Part shown: positions 8,817 to 17,830 of the stretch, piece after piece | Numbering within the stretch: position 1 is the first letter of the stretch | How the letters are laid out: the number at the start of each line of letters is the position of its first letter | NCBI RefSeq assembly: GCF_006476605.1 | Contig: NZ_ML636801.1 | Location: forward strand, 62,001-126,000 | Source: Brucella gallinifaecis | GTDB lineage: Bacteria > Pseudomonadota > Alphaproteobacteria > Rhizobiales > Rhizobiaceae | DNA: 64,000 bases | Reading direction: 5' to 3' | Notes under the pieces: model-generated | The model's database searches: none | The model's input: only the letters and a program-made list of their open reading frames with translations | Told to the model about the DNA's origin: nothing | Translations under genes and position numbers: made by a program

Positions 8817-8967
8817 GCGCCCTGCGATATTACCGCTTTCTGTTTGGGGGCTTGCAGCCCATCCTCCGTCAAGACCAAGCCCTTTGGGCAAAAACATCCG
8901 GGCCGTGGCTCGGCGTTCGCCTGCACCCGCACCACCCCGAACGTTTTGGTCTGGAAGGTTTCCCTCT
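8817..8967. repeat. Downstream copy of the direct repeat flanking the Ago cassette
   Basis: Second copy of the repeat described at 4305-4455, same orientation, about 4.5 kb apart. Immediately after it, at about 9016-9025, comes a purine-rich ribosome-binding site and the first codons of an ArdC-like reading frame, which suggests that the repeat is the native leader region of that antirestriction gene. Recombination between two such leaders would insert or remove the SIR2-Ago pair as one unit. Confidence 0.8.
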
Positions 8968-9024
8968 CCCTTCGCCAGAGGGGCAGATCGGTTGCATGCG
9001 CAACCCGATCAAATGAAGAAGGAA

Positions 9025-9150
9025 ATGAAAACAGTGAAAACAGATGTCTACAAACAAGTAACCGATAAGATTATTGCCGATCTGGAAAGAAGCGAGCTGA
9101 CCTGGCCGAAATCCGCAGCGAATTTTCAGTGTACTCTGTCTGACCTTAAT
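9025..9150 (+). pseudogene. Truncated ardC-like antirestriction gene remnant
   Basis: The first 30 or so codons (MKTVKTDVYKQVTDKIIADL, then LERSELTWPKS) resemble the N-terminal domain of ArdC/DUF1738 proteins of plasmids and integrative elements, whose hallmark is D-x-Y-x-x-V/I-T-x-x-I-I-x-x-L-E followed by a Trp-Pro segment. ArdC proteins are normally about 300 residues. Here the similarity stops after the Trp and the frame continues into unrelated sequence, ending at 9405 without any recognisable domain. This is a fusion scar between mobile DNA and the neighbouring chromosome, not a working gene. Confidence 0.6.
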
Positions 9151-9245
9151 TTTAATATTGCTAGATCGCTATTTCAAGCGAATGTCGGTATCGGTAGTTG
9201 CGAGCCCCCGCAACCAAGAAACAAAGCTATATCAGCTACTTATGC

Positions 9246-9276
9246 AAAAGCCCCGATCAGAAATGACGGGGCTTTT
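9246..9276. terminator. Stem-loop with flanking A and T tracts (bidirectional terminator)
   Basis: AAAAGCCCCG pairs with CGGGGCTTTT around an 11-base loop. A-rich and T-rich ends let it work in both directions. It lies beyond the ardC remnant and may be the old terminator of a gene now lost. Confidence 0.6.
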
Positions 9277-9566
9277 GGTGTTCAAGGGACGCCTATTATC
9301 AACACCAAGCAATACGTCTCAATAATAAAATTGATGTGGGAATGGGCGCAACTGAGGTTAATTCAATCATATTGGTGGTTTGGTTGTTGGCAATTATGCC
9401 TATGAATTCCCTGCAGTATAGACGAGAGCTGGTATCCAGATAGGTTTCGCTAACGGCCCGGATTCATGGGCACAAATTTTTACATAGTCAGAAAACTAAG
9501 GTTTTTATTTCTTCCAATAGTGTCGGGTGAGGGCAATATTAGGACGACTCCAGGAAGGAATACCCA
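9277..9566. other. Non-coding stretch at the island/core boundary
   Basis: About 290 bases without a plausible gene on either strand. It lies between the last mobile-element trace and the first conserved chromosomal gene, so one end of the accessory island is probably here. I found no tRNA gene and no clear att-type direct repeat. The last 60 bases probably contain the promoter of the FMN reductase gene. Confidence 0.5.
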
Positions 9567-10127
9567 ATGACAGCCTTAAAACTTGTTGGTCTGGCCGGCA
9601 GTTTCAATCGACCTTCAAAAACGCTGTCGCTCGTGCAGCATATCGCTGAACGCGCCAGTGTCGATTACGGTTTTGATACCAGAAGCTATGATCTCCACGA
9701 TGTCGGTCCCTCCCTCGGACGGGCCTTGTGGCGCAAGGATCTTGATGATCAGGCCCAAGCTGTTCTTGACGAAATTATTGCTGCGGATGTGCTGGTGATC
9801 GGTTCTCCGACCTTCAAGGGATCTTATCCCGGGCTATTCAAGCACTTGATCGATCTCATTGACCCGCAGGACCTGCGCGGCAAACCTGTTCTGATTGCCG
9901 CGACAGGTGGTGGCGACAAGCATGCGCTGATTGTGGAGCACCAGTTACGGCCCTTGTTCGGTTTTTTTTCGGCACATAGTCTTCCGACTGCGGTCTATGC
10001 ATCCGAGCGCGATTTTACCGATTACCGCCTGTCATCCGAGCCGCTGTTAAGCAGGATCAATGATGCGGTCGCAGAACTGCAAACCTTCTTTCCAAATAGG
10101 AGTGCGGCTCTCGTCGCAGCCGAATAA
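9567..10127 (+). CDS. NADPH-dependent FMN reductase (MsuE/SsuE type)
   Basis: A 186-residue flavodoxin-fold reductase. The N-terminal LVGLAGSFNRPSKT (6-19) is the phosphate-binding loop for FMN, and SPTFKGSYPGLFKHLIDLI is the conserved flavin-contact and dimer segment of the MsuE/SsuE branch. These enzymes reduce FMN with NAD(P)H to supply two-component monooxygenases, for example those that release sulfite from alkanesulfonates. No monooxygenase gene is adjacent, so its client is unknown. The ATG at 9567 is preceded by AGGAAGGAA, a strong ribosome-binding site. It is the first conserved gene downstream of the defence island. Confidence 0.88.
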   Translation: MTALKLVGLAGSFNRPSKTLSLVQHIAERASVDYGFDTRSYDLHDVGPSLGRALWRKDLDDQAQAVLDEIIAADVLVIGSPTFKGSYPGLFKHLIDLIDPQDLRGKPVLIAATGGGDKHALIVEHQLRPLFGFFSAHSLPTAVYASERDFTDYRLSSEPLLSRINDAVAELQTFFPNRSAALVAAE

Positions 10128-10163
10128 ATAGCTTTCTCTGAGGAATAGCAGGGGAAAATTGAA

Positions 10164-10193
10164 GCGACCATCAGGCCAAGTCATGATGGTCGT
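10164..10193 (+). terminator. Stem-loop after the FMN reductase gene
   Basis: CGACCATCA pairs with TGATGGTCG about 40 bases downstream of the stop codon. The following sequence is only moderately T-rich, so efficient termination is uncertain. Confidence 0.4.
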
Positions 10194-10287
10194 TCAGTCT
10201 TCAGGCTGAAGTGTTCTCGGTTGCGATGCTGTAGCATCGATTTTACTGGTCGCCGAGTACTTCTCGCGCAGAGTCAATCTGTGCTAG

Positions 10288-10965
10288 ATGATCTCTATGA
10301 ATGTAGCAGAGTCTGAACTTCCGATTTATCATCCGCCATTGGAGCCGTATGTTGCGATCATACATCTTGATGCGGATATTTTGGTACTGGATAAACCAAG
10401 CGGACTTTTATCTGTCCCTGGAAGGCATCCTGTGCTGTCTGACAGCCTCGCTACCCGTGTTCAAAAGAAATTTCCCAATGCATTGATGATTAATCGTCTG
10501 GATAAGGACACATCAGGTCTTGTTCTGATGTCACTCAATCGCAAAGCCCATGCAGCAATTGCTGCGCAGTTTGAAGCGCGGACGACAAAAAAACAATATA
10601 TTGCCGAGGTTTGGGGACAAGTCGATAAGGATGAAGGTTTTATCGACCTTCCTCTCGCCATTGATCTTCATAATAAACCTCGCCATCATGTGGATTATGA
10701 AAATGGCAAGTCAGCGCAGACGCGCTGGCAAGTTCTTCATCGGCATGAAAAAACAACCCGGCTGCAACTCTTTCCATTAACCGGCAGAACGCATCAGTTG
10801 CGCGTGCATATGAAAGCGCTCGGACATGCGATACTTGGTGATGAATTTTATGCTGAGGCTGATGCACTTGCCGCAGCCGATCGTTTGATGCTGCATGCTC
10901 AGGAACTGACTTTCAGACATCCTGATGGAAATGATATTACTTTTTCTGCTCCTTGTCCGTTTTAA
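10288..10965 (+). CDS. RluA-family RNA pseudouridine synthase
   Basis: A 225-residue protein with the catalytic motif RLDKDTSGL at about 70-78, in which the aspartate attacks the uridine, plus ILVLDKPSGLLSVPG near the N-terminus and GRTHQLRVHM near the C-terminus, all diagnostic of RluA-type synthases. It lacks an S4 RNA-binding domain and is of RluA-like length. The exact target uridine in rRNA or tRNA cannot be read from the sequence. It starts at ATG 10288 (ATG 10297 is possible) and ends just before the rsmJ start, so the two RNA-modification genes probably form one transcript. Confidence 0.9.
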   Translation: MISMNVAESELPIYHPPLEPYVAIIHLDADILVLDKPSGLLSVPGRHPVLSDSLATRVQKKFPNALMINRLDKDTSGLVLMSLNRKAHAAIAAQFEARTTKKQYIAEVWGQVDKDEGFIDLPLAIDLHNKPRHHVDYENGKSAQTRWQVLHRHEKTTRLQLFPLTGRTHQLRVHMKALGHAILGDEFYAEADALAAADRLMLHAQELTFRHPDGNDITFSAPCPF

Positions 10966-10973
10966 GAATAGCC

Positions 10974-11597
10974 ATGCATCAAGAAACAGAAGCATCCGGG
11001 CTTGTTGTTGATTTTGTCGGCGGTGCTGTTGGCCACAGGTTTCGGTCGGGCGAAGGTCGAGGGCAGGCTCTTGCCAAAGCCGCGGGCCTCGCAAAAGGTC
11101 TCGCGCCCGATATTGTGGATGCAACAGCAGGGCTTGGCCGCGATGCATTTCTGCTGGCGTCACTGGGTGCAAAGGTTACGCTGATTGAGCGTTCGGAAAA
11201 AATGCATGCTCTTCTTGCAGAAGGGCTGGCACGGGCGGCTGCCGAAGGCGGTAAATATGCTGAGACAGTGGCTCGAATGACTTTGCTCTACGGAGATTCA
11301 AGTCTTTTGTTGCCAGAGCTGAGGCCGCAAGTCGTGTTGGTCGATCCAATGCATCCGCCACGTGGAAATTCAGCGCTTGTTAAAAAGGAAATGCGGCAGA
11401 TACGCGAGATTGTCGGAACGGACCCGGATTCGGAAAGGCTGATGCAGGTTGCATTGGAATATGCGCAAAACCGTGTTGTGCTGAAATGGCCTTTGCGGGC
11501 GGAGCCAATGGCAGGAATCAGAAAGCCATCGCATCAGATATTGGGCAAAAGCACCCGCTATGATGTGTTTGTCAAAGCAAAGCTTCAGGTAAGATAG
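10974..11597 (+). CDS. rsmJ: 16S rRNA (guanine(1516)-N(2))-methyltransferase RsmJ
   Basis: A SAM-dependent methyltransferase. DATAGLGRDAFLLASLG matches the SAM-binding motif I of RsmJ (E. coli YhiQ), and VLVDPMHPP followed by SALVKKEMRQI matches the catalytic motif and the RsmJ-specific segment. The enzyme modifies G1516 of 16S rRNA. I chose ATG 10974, just after the stop of the pseudouridine synthase gene; an in-frame TTG at 10953 would overlap that gene. Its stop codon is the left edge of a short palindrome that also carries the stop codon of the convergent rmuC gene. Confidence 0.9.
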   Translation: MHQETEASGLVVDFVGGAVGHRFRSGEGRGQALAKAAGLAKGLAPDIVDATAGLGRDAFLLASLGAKVTLIERSEKMHALLAEGLARAAAEGGKYAETVARMTLLYGDSSLLLPELRPQVVLVDPMHPPRGNSALVKKEMRQIREIVGTDPDSERLMQVALEYAQNRVVLKWPLRAEPMAGIRKPSHQILGKSTRYDVFVKAKLQVR

Positions 11598-11610
11598 GGT
11601 CCTGACCCTA
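11595..11610. repeat. Short palindrome TAGGGTCCTGACCCTA shared by two stop codons
   Basis: A 16-base palindrome with 7-bp arms around CT. Its first three bases are the rsmJ stop codon and its last three are the complement of the rmuC stop codon, so two convergent genes both end inside it. Closely similar sequences occur at 29164-29181 and 57519-57535, with degenerate forms near 17034, 33375 and 37349. Confidence 0.7.
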
Positions 11611-12834
11611 ATCTTCATCCACTATACGCAGGCGCATCTGGGGAGTCGTATTTTCTGGCTGGCGCGTTGATTGATGCGGTTCCTCACCGGGGGGCGGACC
11701 GAATTCGAGTGCTTCGATTTTTGCACCGCGCTTCGTCACCTTGTTTGAAGATACGAGAATATCGTCGATATCCTTGTTTGCCTGTATAAAATGGGTTTGC
11801 AGCTTGCGCACGCGCTCATCAAGGCGGCCGACATCTTCCATCAACCGTATCACTTCACCCTGAATGACATGTGCCTGTTCGCGCATACGCGCATCCTTGA
11901 GGATTGCCTGAATAACCTGAATGGACAGCATCAGCAGCGATGGCGAGACAATCACGATCCGCGCCCGATGTGCACGCTGGATCAGCGCTTCAAAATGCTC
12001 GTGAATATCCGCAAAAATAGATTCTGACGGCACAAACAGGAAAGCTGTATCCTGAGTTTCACCGGTGATCAGATATTTGTCGGAGACATCCTTGATATGG
12101 ACTTCCATATCGCGGCGGAATTGCGCAACGGCTGTCTTACGCGCTTCCGGCTGTTCCGTTTCGCGCATGGAGTTCCAGGCTTCAAGCGGAAATTTTGCAT
12201 CAATGACCAGTGAAGGCGCATTGTTTGGCATGCGCACAAGACAGTCCGGGCGGGTGCCATTGGAAAGTGTGGCCTGAAATTCGTAAGCGCCTTGCGGCAG
12301 GCCATCAGCGATGATTGCTTCCATGCGCGATTGGCCGAAAGCGCCGCGCGTTTGCTTGTTGGCAAGAATGGCCTGCAATTGCACGACCTGTCCGGCGAGC
12401 GACTGAATATTATTCTGCGCCGTGTCGATGACCGCAAGGCGCTCCTGAAGCTTTGCAAGATTTTCGTGGGTCGAGCGGGTCTGTTCGGTCATGGTCTGGC
12501 CGATGCGGTGCGTCATGCCATCAAGCCGTTCGCGGATCGACTGGTTCAGCTCTGCCTGTCGTGAGCCGAAGACTTCGGCCATGGTCTGCATCCGGCCCTG
12601 CATTTCGGATTGGGCTTTGAGAATCTCCGCCATGCGGTATTCAGCATCACGGGCGCGATCTTCAGCCTGCGCTTCCGCAACCGCACGAAGACGCGCTGAA
12701 CGCGCTGCCGCAATCAGAAAAATTGCCAGGCAAGCTACCAGCACAATAATGCCTGCAAGCAGGATATCGCCCAGCGTGAAAGAGGTTGCGCCAAGCTTCA
12801 GAAGCGGTTCGTTCAAGAGATTCTGGTTTTCCAT
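11608..12834 (-). CDS. rmuC: DNA recombination protein RmuC
   Basis: A 408-residue RmuC-family protein. A single membrane segment lies near residues 25-43, followed by a long coiled coil rich in Glu, Gln and Arg (about 45-150). The RmuC domain follows: SRMEAIIADGLPQGAYEFQ, VIDAKFPLEAW (a PD-(D/E)xK-like core), DTAFLFVPSESIFADIHE and HVIQGEVIRLMEDVGRL. In E. coli RmuC limits rearrangements at inverted repeats; it is regarded as a membrane-anchored nuclease-like protein. It is convergent with rsmJ, diverges from def, and seems to be a single-gene transcript. Confidence 0.93.
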   Translation of the reverse strand: MENQNLLNEPLLKLGATSFTLGDILLAGIIVLVACLAIFLIAAARSARLRAVAEAQAEDRARDAEYRMAEILKAQSEMQGRMQTMAEVFGSRQAELNQSIRERLDGMTHRIGQTMTEQTRSTHENLAKLQERLAVIDTAQNNIQSLAGQVVQLQAILANKQTRGAFGQSRMEAIIADGLPQGAYEFQATLSNGTRPDCLVRMPNNAPSLVIDAKFPLEAWNSMRETEQPEARKTAVAQFRRDMEVHIKDVSDKYLITGETQDTAFLFVPSESIFADIHEHFEALIQRAHRARIVIVSPSLLMLSIQVIQAILKDARMREQAHVIQGEVIRLMEDVGRLDERVRKLQTHFIQANKDIDDILVSSNKVTKRGAKIEALEFGPPPGEEPHQSTRQPENTTPQMRLRIVDED

Positions 12835-12935
12835 TGCGCAAGCTTAGCTGATTCGTGACGAGTTGATGAGATCAAAACGAGAACATTTTTCAATCTGCAA
12901 TTGACGATTCTCACGCAAGCGATTACGTGAAGCAA

Positions 12936-13463
12936 ATGTCTATAAAACCGCTCATTATCCTTCCCGATCCCGTATTGCGCCAGCTGTCCAAGCCTGTTGA
13001 GCGCTTTGATGATCAGTTGCGCAAATTTGCCGACGACATGCTCGACACCATGTATGACGCGCCGGGCATTGGGCTGGCCGCCATTCAGGTTGGCGAGCCT
13101 CTTCAGATGCTGGTTATTGATCTGGCCAAGGAGGATGAGCCAAAGACTCCTCAGGTCTTTATCAATCCGACGATTGTATCCTCATCCGACGAACGCAGCG
13201 TTTATGAAGAGGGCTGTCTGTCTATCCCGGATTATTATGCGGAAGTTGAGCGTCCTGCGAGCATCAAGGTCAATTATTTTGATGTGGATGGCAAAGCGCA
13301 GTCTATTGATGCGGATGGGCTGATGGCGACCTGCCTGCAGCATGAGATCGACCATCTCAATGGCGTGTTGTTTATCGATCATATTTCCAAGCTCAAGCGT
13401 GATATGGTCATCAAGAAGTTTAAAAAGCTCGCAAGCCAGCGTGCATCGAACAAGGTTTTGTGA
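12936..13463 (+). CDS. def: Peptide deformylase
   Basis: A 175-residue zinc/iron deformylase that removes the formyl group from nascent proteins. All three motifs are present: [10 protein letters not shown] (motif I), EEGCLSIP (motif II, Cys metal ligand) and HEIDHLNG (motif III, two His ligands and the catalytic Glu). I chose ATG 12936 ([16 protein letters not shown]), the usual start of this family; an upstream GTG at 12927 would add three residues. The stop codon overlaps the fmt start by one base, so deformylase and formyltransferase are translationally coupled. Confidence 0.96.
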   Translation: MSIKPLIILPDPVLRQLSKPVERFDDQLRKFADDMLDTMYDAPGIGLAAIQVGEPLQMLVIDLAKEDEPKTPQVFINPTIVSSSDERSVYEEGCLSIPDYYAEVERPASIKVNYFDVDGKAQSIDADGLMATCLQHEIDHLNGVLFIDHISKLKRDMVIKKFKKLASQRASNKVL

Positions 13464-14398
13464 TGCGGATCGTGTTTATGGGAACACCGGATTTTTCGGT
13501 GCCAATTCTCACAGCCATCATCGGACAGGGCTATGACGTGGTTGCCGTTTACTCGCAGCCACCGCGTCCGGCTGGCCGCCGTGGGCTGGAATTGACCAAA
13601 TCACCCGTCCATGAAAAGGCTGAGGAATTCGGCATTCCGGTTTTCACGCCGAAAAGTCTGAAAGGCACGGAAGAGCAGGACGTATTTGCAAGTCTTGAAG
13701 CAGATGTTGCAATCGTGGTCGCCTATGGTCTGCTGCTGCCACAGGCAATTCTCGATGCGCCGCGTCTTGGATGTTACAATGGTCATGCCTCGCTTCTCCC
13801 GCGCTGGCGTGGGGCGGCACCTATTCAACGTGCGATCATGTCGGGCGATACAGAAACCGGCATGATGATCATGAAGATGGATGCGGGGCTGGATACGGGG
13901 CCGGTCGCCATGGCCGAAAAGGTTGCAATCACCCCGGATATGAGCGCAGGCGAGCTGCATGATCGTTTGAGCATGATTGGTGCTGATCTGATGGTTCGTG
14001 CGCTGGGTGCGCTTGAGCGTGACAGTCTCACACTTCAGGCGCAGCCGGAAGAGGGTGTGACCTATGCCGCCAAGATCGACAAGGCGGAAGCACGTATCGA
14101 CTGGTCAAAGCCTGCAAAGGATGTTCACAATACGATCCGCGGCATTTCACCATTTCCGGGCGCCTGGTGCGAGATGGAAATCAATGGTGTGGTTGAACGT
14201 GTGAAACTCCAGCGTTCCACATTAGGTGAGGCCATTGGGGTCGACGGCAGTGGCGTTCCGGGAACGATCCTCGATGATCGTCTGACGATTGCTTGCGGGG
14301 ATGGTGCGGTGCGGCTTGTGACGCTGCAACGTTCGGGCGGCAAGCCTCTGGTCGCGCAGGATTTTCTGCGTGGTGCGCAAGTGACGAAGGTTCTTTGA
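13463..14398 (+). CDS. fmt: Methionyl-tRNA formyltransferase
   Basis: A 311-residue enzyme that formylates initiator Met-tRNA using 10-formyl-tetrahydrofolate. Visible signatures are [15 protein letters not shown] at the N-terminus, [11 protein letters not shown], and [20 protein letters not shown], which holds the catalytic Asn and His. The C-terminal third is the smaller tRNA-binding domain. The ATG is created by the A of the def stop codon (TGATG). It is the second gene of def-fmt-truA. Confidence 0.96.
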   Translation: MRIVFMGTPDFSVPILTAIIGQGYDVVAVYSQPPRPAGRRGLELTKSPVHEKAEEFGIPVFTPKSLKGTEEQDVFASLEADVAIVVAYGLLLPQAILDAPRLGCYNGHASLLPRWRGAAPIQRAIMSGDTETGMMIMKMDAGLDTGPVAMAEKVAITPDMSAGELHDRLSMIGADLMVRALGALERDSLTLQAQPEEGVTYAAKIDKAEARIDWSKPAKDVHNTIRGISPFPGAWCEMEINGVVERVKLQRSTLGEAIGVDGSGVPGTILDDRLTIACGDGAVRLVTLQRSGGKPLVAQDFLRGAQVTKVL

Positions 14399-14401
14399 GC
14401 G

Positions 14402-15157
14402 TTGCCTCGTTACAAGATCACGGTCGAATATGACGGTATGCCCTATGTCGGCTGGCAGCGGCAGGAAAACGGCCATGCCGTGCAGAATGCAATTGAGCAG
14501 GCATTCAAGAGGTTCTGCGGCGAGGATCTGACATTGAGTGCGGCTGGCCGGACTGACGCAGGCGTTCATGCGATTGCGCAGGTTATTCATGTCGATCTGA
14601 CCAAGGATTGGGGTGCTGCGAAAGTGCGTGATGCCCTGAATGCACATCTGGTTATGGCGGATGAGCGTATCAGCATTCTCAATGTCGAGAAGACGACAGA
14701 TGCTTTTGATGCGCGCTTTTCGGCGCGTGCCCGGCACTATCTTTATCGCATTCACAATCGTCGCTCACCGCTGGCAATTGATTATCAGCGGGTATGGTGG
14801 GTGCAGAAGCGCCTTGATCACGAAATGATGCATGAGGCGGCAAAGCGGTTGCTTGGTGAGCATGATTTTACGACATTTCGTGCAACACAATGTCAGGCAA
14901 AAAGCCCGGTCAAGACGCTCGACAGGCTCGATGTCACACGCAATGGTGACTATGTCGAAATGCGCGTTTCTGCGCGTTCGTTTCTGCATAATCAGGTGCG
15001 CTCCTTTGCGGGGAGCCTGATGGAAGTTGGCATTGGCCGCTGGACGGCGGATGATTTGCAGGCAGCTTTAGAGGCAAAAGACCGCAAGGCTTGTGGTCAG
15101 GTTGCGCCGCCTTATGGTCTCTACCTTATTGGTGTTGATTACCCATTTCCGTTTTAG
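14402..15157 (+). CDS. truA: tRNA pseudouridine(38-40) synthase TruA
   Basis: A 251-residue enzyme modifying U38-U40 of tRNA anticodon arms. [11 protein letters not shown] contains the catalytic aspartate, and [19 protein letters not shown] at the N-terminus is typical. Translation must begin at TTG 14402, because this codon directly precedes the conserved PRYK and no ATG or GTG fits; the gap to fmt is only three bases. Its last codons overlap the end of the convergent membrane-protein gene by four bases. Confidence 0.95.
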   Translation: MPRYKITVEYDGMPYVGWQRQENGHAVQNAIEQAFKRFCGEDLTLSAAGRTDAGVHAIAQVIHVDLTKDWGAAKVRDALNAHLVMADERISILNVEKTTDAFDARFSARARHYLYRIHNRRSPLAIDYQRVWWVQKRLDHEMMHEAAKRLLGEHDFTTFRATQCQAKSPVKTLDRLDVTRNGDYVEMRVSARSFLHNQVRSFAGSLMEVGIGRWTADDLQAALEAKDRKACGQVAPPYGLYLIGVDYPFPF

Positions 15158-15759
15158 AATGTTTGTGCGCTGATTCCGATGCCAAAAAGCTGTTGCAGGA
15201 ACACTGTGATAAACAGTGAGCCGAAAAACATGCAGGCAAAGAATGGCGCCACATAGCTGTGGGGGCGCTGGAGAGCGATGAATGTCAGCCGGTAGCTCAG
15301 GATGATTGATATTCCGAAGAGCACGAATGCGAACAATGTTGCGACATCGAGAAATCCCGGAAAAAACAGTTGTAAAAGCGTGATTGGTGCAAAAAGCCAT
15401 GCCAGAAGTGCACTGCCCCAATTGGTCGCAATCACATAGGTGGCATAGCGGTTTGCAATGTCGATACGTTTGGCAATCAGGCCAACTAGAATGATCGGTA
15501 TCACCCAGGCAGCCATATCAACACATGCAGCTCGAAAGACTATGGCCAGCCGAAGACCTGCCTCGTCGCGCCCCGCGGTGAGATCGGCTGCATAGGCCAC
15601 CCATGTTGCAAGAAGTGGCGGCAGGGCAATTATGATCGCATAAAATGATGCCCAGAAATCTTCTGCCGATATGTCCAGATAGGCAAGGCCGTCCTTGCGG
15701 CCAAGCATCATTTTCCAGACGCCTGTGAAATATCTGAGAATATTATCCAGACTCGGCAT
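15154..15759 (-). CDS. Polytopic membrane protein of unknown function
   Basis: A 201-residue protein with about five hydrophobic segments (roughly 38-58, 75-105, 120-145, 150-170 and 175-195) and a short cytoplasmic N-terminus. It starts 9 bases after the dapE stop codon on the same strand, so it is probably co-transcribed with dapE. No catalytic or binding motif is visible; a YIP1-like fold is possible but unproven. The link to lysine/diaminopimelate synthesis may be only positional. Confidence 0.75.
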   Translation of the reverse strand: MPSLDNILRYFTGVWKMMLGRKDGLAYLDISAEDFWASFYAIIIALPPLLATWVAYAADLTAGRDEAGLRLAIVFRAACVDMAAWVIPIILVGLIAKRIDIANRYATYVIATNWGSALLAWLFAPITLLQLFFPGFLDVATLFAFVLFGISIILSYRLTFIALQRPHSYVAPFFACMFFGSLFITVFLQQLFGIGISAQTF

Positions 15760-15767
15760 TGTTGATC

Positions 15768-16955
15768 CTATCCGAAAAAGTCGGCTATGAAGCGTTCGTA
15801 AACTTGCGTCAATCCTTCAAGATCAGCAAGAGCTACGCGCTCATCGACCATATGCATGGTTTGACCGACAAGACCAAATTCGACGACCGGGCAATAATCC
15901 TTGATGAAACGCGCATCCGATGTGCCGCCTGAGGTGGAGAGTTGCGGGCGTTTGCCGGTTACAGCTTCCACAGAAGCGGTCAGCGTTCCGATCAGCTTTT
16001 CATCGCGGGTGAGAAAGACATGGCTTGGGTGTTCGCGCCAGCTCAGTTCATAGTTGATTGGCGTTTTACGGCCCGGACGAAAACGCTCATTGCGCGAAGC
16101 CTTTTCAAGACGTGAAATGATTTCAGCCTTCAGACTGTCTGCGGTCCATGTGTTGTTAAAACGGATACTGAAGGAAGCGCTCGCCTTGTTTGCAATGACA
16201 TTGGTGGCCTTGTTGCCAACGTCAATGGTCGTGACTTCCATATTGCTGGCCTGAAAGTCATCCGTGCCTTCATCAAAGGCTGGATAAAGCAGGCTATCGA
16301 TCAGGGTGGTAATGCCGCGCACCGGATTTTCTGCAAGATGCGGATAGGCAACGTGGCCTTGTGTGCCATGCACTGTGATCGTGCCGGATATTGAGCCACG
16401 GCGCCCGATCTTGATCATGTCGCCGAGTGTGTCAGGATTGGTTGGTTCGCCCACAAGCGACGCATCCCATGTTTCGCCGCGCTCTTTGGCCCATTGCAGC
16501 AGTTTTTCAGTTCCGTTGATGGCCGGTCCTTCTTCATCGCCGGTGATGAGGAAGGAGATACTGCCCTTGAGATTGCCATGTTTTTCAATGTGACGCGCGA
16601 CAGCGGCCACAAAGCAGGCGATGCCGCCTTTCATATCCACAGCGCCGCGGCCATACATGATGCCGTCTTCTATAGCGGCAGAGAATGGCGGATGCTTCCA
16701 GTCGCTCTCATTGCCCGGTGGTACGACATCGGTGTGTCCGGCAAACATCAGATGCGCACCATTGCCGGATTTGCGGGCATAGAGATTTTCAATATCCGGC
16801 GTGCCCTCTTCAGTGAAGACAGGACGCTGAATGGAAAAGCCCATTGGCTCGAGCATAGCTTGCAGAACTGTCAGCGCACCGCCTTCGGCGGGTGTCACGG
16901 ACGGGCAGCGAATGAGAGCAGCAAGGTTTTCGGCGGGATTTGCAGGAAGGCTCAT
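15768..16955 (-). CDS. dapE: Succinyl-diaminopimelate desuccinylase
   Basis: A 395-residue M20-family zinc hydrolase that converts N-succinyl-LL-diaminopimelate to LL-diaminopimelate and succinate in lysine and peptidoglycan synthesis. Metal-binding motifs are MFAGHTDVVPPG (His, with the catalytic Asp two residues on), GRGAVDMKGG (bridging Asp) and ITGDEEGPA (catalytic Glu pair); GEPT and GGTSDARF are further family marks. Length agrees with characterised DapE. The other succinylase-branch gene, dapD, lies about 2.5 kb away on the same strand. Confidence 0.95.
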   Translation of the reverse strand: MSLPANPAENLAALIRCPSVTPAEGGALTVLQAMLEPMGFSIQRPVFTEEGTPDIENLYARKSGNGAHLMFAGHTDVVPPGNESDWKHPPFSAAIEDGIMYGRGAVDMKGGIACFVAAVARHIEKHGNLKGSISFLITGDEEGPAINGTEKLLQWAKERGETWDASLVGEPTNPDTLGDMIKIGRRGSISGTITVHGTQGHVAYPHLAENPVRGITTLIDSLLYPAFDEGTDDFQASNMEVTTIDVGNKATNVIANKASASFSIRFNNTWTADSLKAEIISRLEKASRNERFRPGRKTPINYELSWREHPSHVFLTRDEKLIGTLTASVEAVTGKRPQLSTSGGTSDARFIKDYCPVVEFGLVGQTMHMVDERVALADLEGLTQVYERFIADFFG

Positions 16956-17251
16956 AATGTCAAAGCTTTGTTCTGAGAATCGTATGGGCTGAGATTAGAT
17001 CGTGAAGCTTCCAGATGAAATAGCAATCGCCTCTTTAGGGTCCTGAGCCTAGATAAACAAGTTCGAGGACGCACCAAAATCGCAGCTTTTCCCAGATCGC
17101 TGCAATTGCAGAATGAATTTTCCTTGACCAGAGGGGCTTTGTCATCGTTAGTTAAAAAAAGGTTGATAACGAGATCCGGGAAACGGACCGGTCAACGGGG
17201 AATAATTTCAGAAAATGCTCTTCGGAGTGTTTTTAAAAATGGGAATCCGCC

Positions 17252-17830
17252 ATGCGTTTACTGGTTTCTGCCGTTGCAGGTTTAACAATTGGACTATTAT
17301 CTGTTCCTGCTCAGGCGGGGCAATGGAGTGAAGCGGGCGGCTTCACCAGCATTCCTTATGGTCATCTTGATTATTGCAAGCGTAGTCCGCGTGATTGTGG
17401 CGCACACCGTGCTTTGCGACCGATGAAGCTGACACCGGAACGTATGAAGGTGCTGCAAAGCGTCAATGCTTCCGTGAATGCGGCTATCAAGCCGGTTTCC
17501 GATCAGCAGAATTATGGCAAGCGTGATTACTGGACCATTCCGAAGAATGGCAAAGGTGACTGCGAGGACTATGTTCTGTTGAAACGTGCCAGACTGATTG
17601 CGCGTGGCATGCATCCGTCACAGCTTCTGATTACCATGGTGCAGGGGAGTGAAGCGCATATTGTGCTGAGCGTTCGCACCGACCAGGGTGATTATATACT
17701 CGATAATATGCGCAAGGAGGTCTTGCCGGTTGAGAAGACCTCTTATCGCTATATCAAGATGCAGTCGCCCGCCCATGCCGGTCAATGGGTTTCTATTACT
17801 GGACGCTCTGTGGCTGTAGCGAGTAACTAG
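17252..17830 (+). CDS. Exported bacterial transglutaminase-like cysteine peptidase (BTLCP)
   Basis: A 192-residue protein with a clear signal peptide (about 1-22, ending AQA). GKGDCEDYVLLKR contains the catalytic cysteine, EAHIVLSVRT the histidine and YILDNM the aspartate of the BTLCP triad; YGHLDYCKRSPRDCGAH is the cysteine-containing N-terminal segment usual in this family. In other proteobacteria related proteases (LapG type) cleave surface adhesins under c-di-GMP control; this shorter alphaproteobacterial branch has no assigned substrate. No lapD partner is adjacent. The 296-base upstream gap contains a degenerate TTTAGGGTCCTGAGCCTA palindrome (17034-17051). Confidence 0.88.
   Translation: MRLLVSAVAGLTIGLLSVPAQAGQWSEAGGFTSIPYGHLDYCKRSPRDCGAHRALRPMKLTPERMKVLQSVNASVNAAIKPVSDQQNYGKRDYWTIPKNGKGDCEDYVLLKRARLIARGMHPSQLLITMVQGSEAHIVLSVRTDQGDYILDNMRKEVLPVEKTSYRYIKMQSPAHAGQWVSITGRSVAVASN

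Noticed and set aside
8884-9405. Open frame of 173 codons crossing the downstream direct repeat
   Set aside because: It joins the repeat, a short ArdC-like segment and unrelated sequence. Only the ArdC-like part is meaningful, so it was recorded as a pseudogene remnant.
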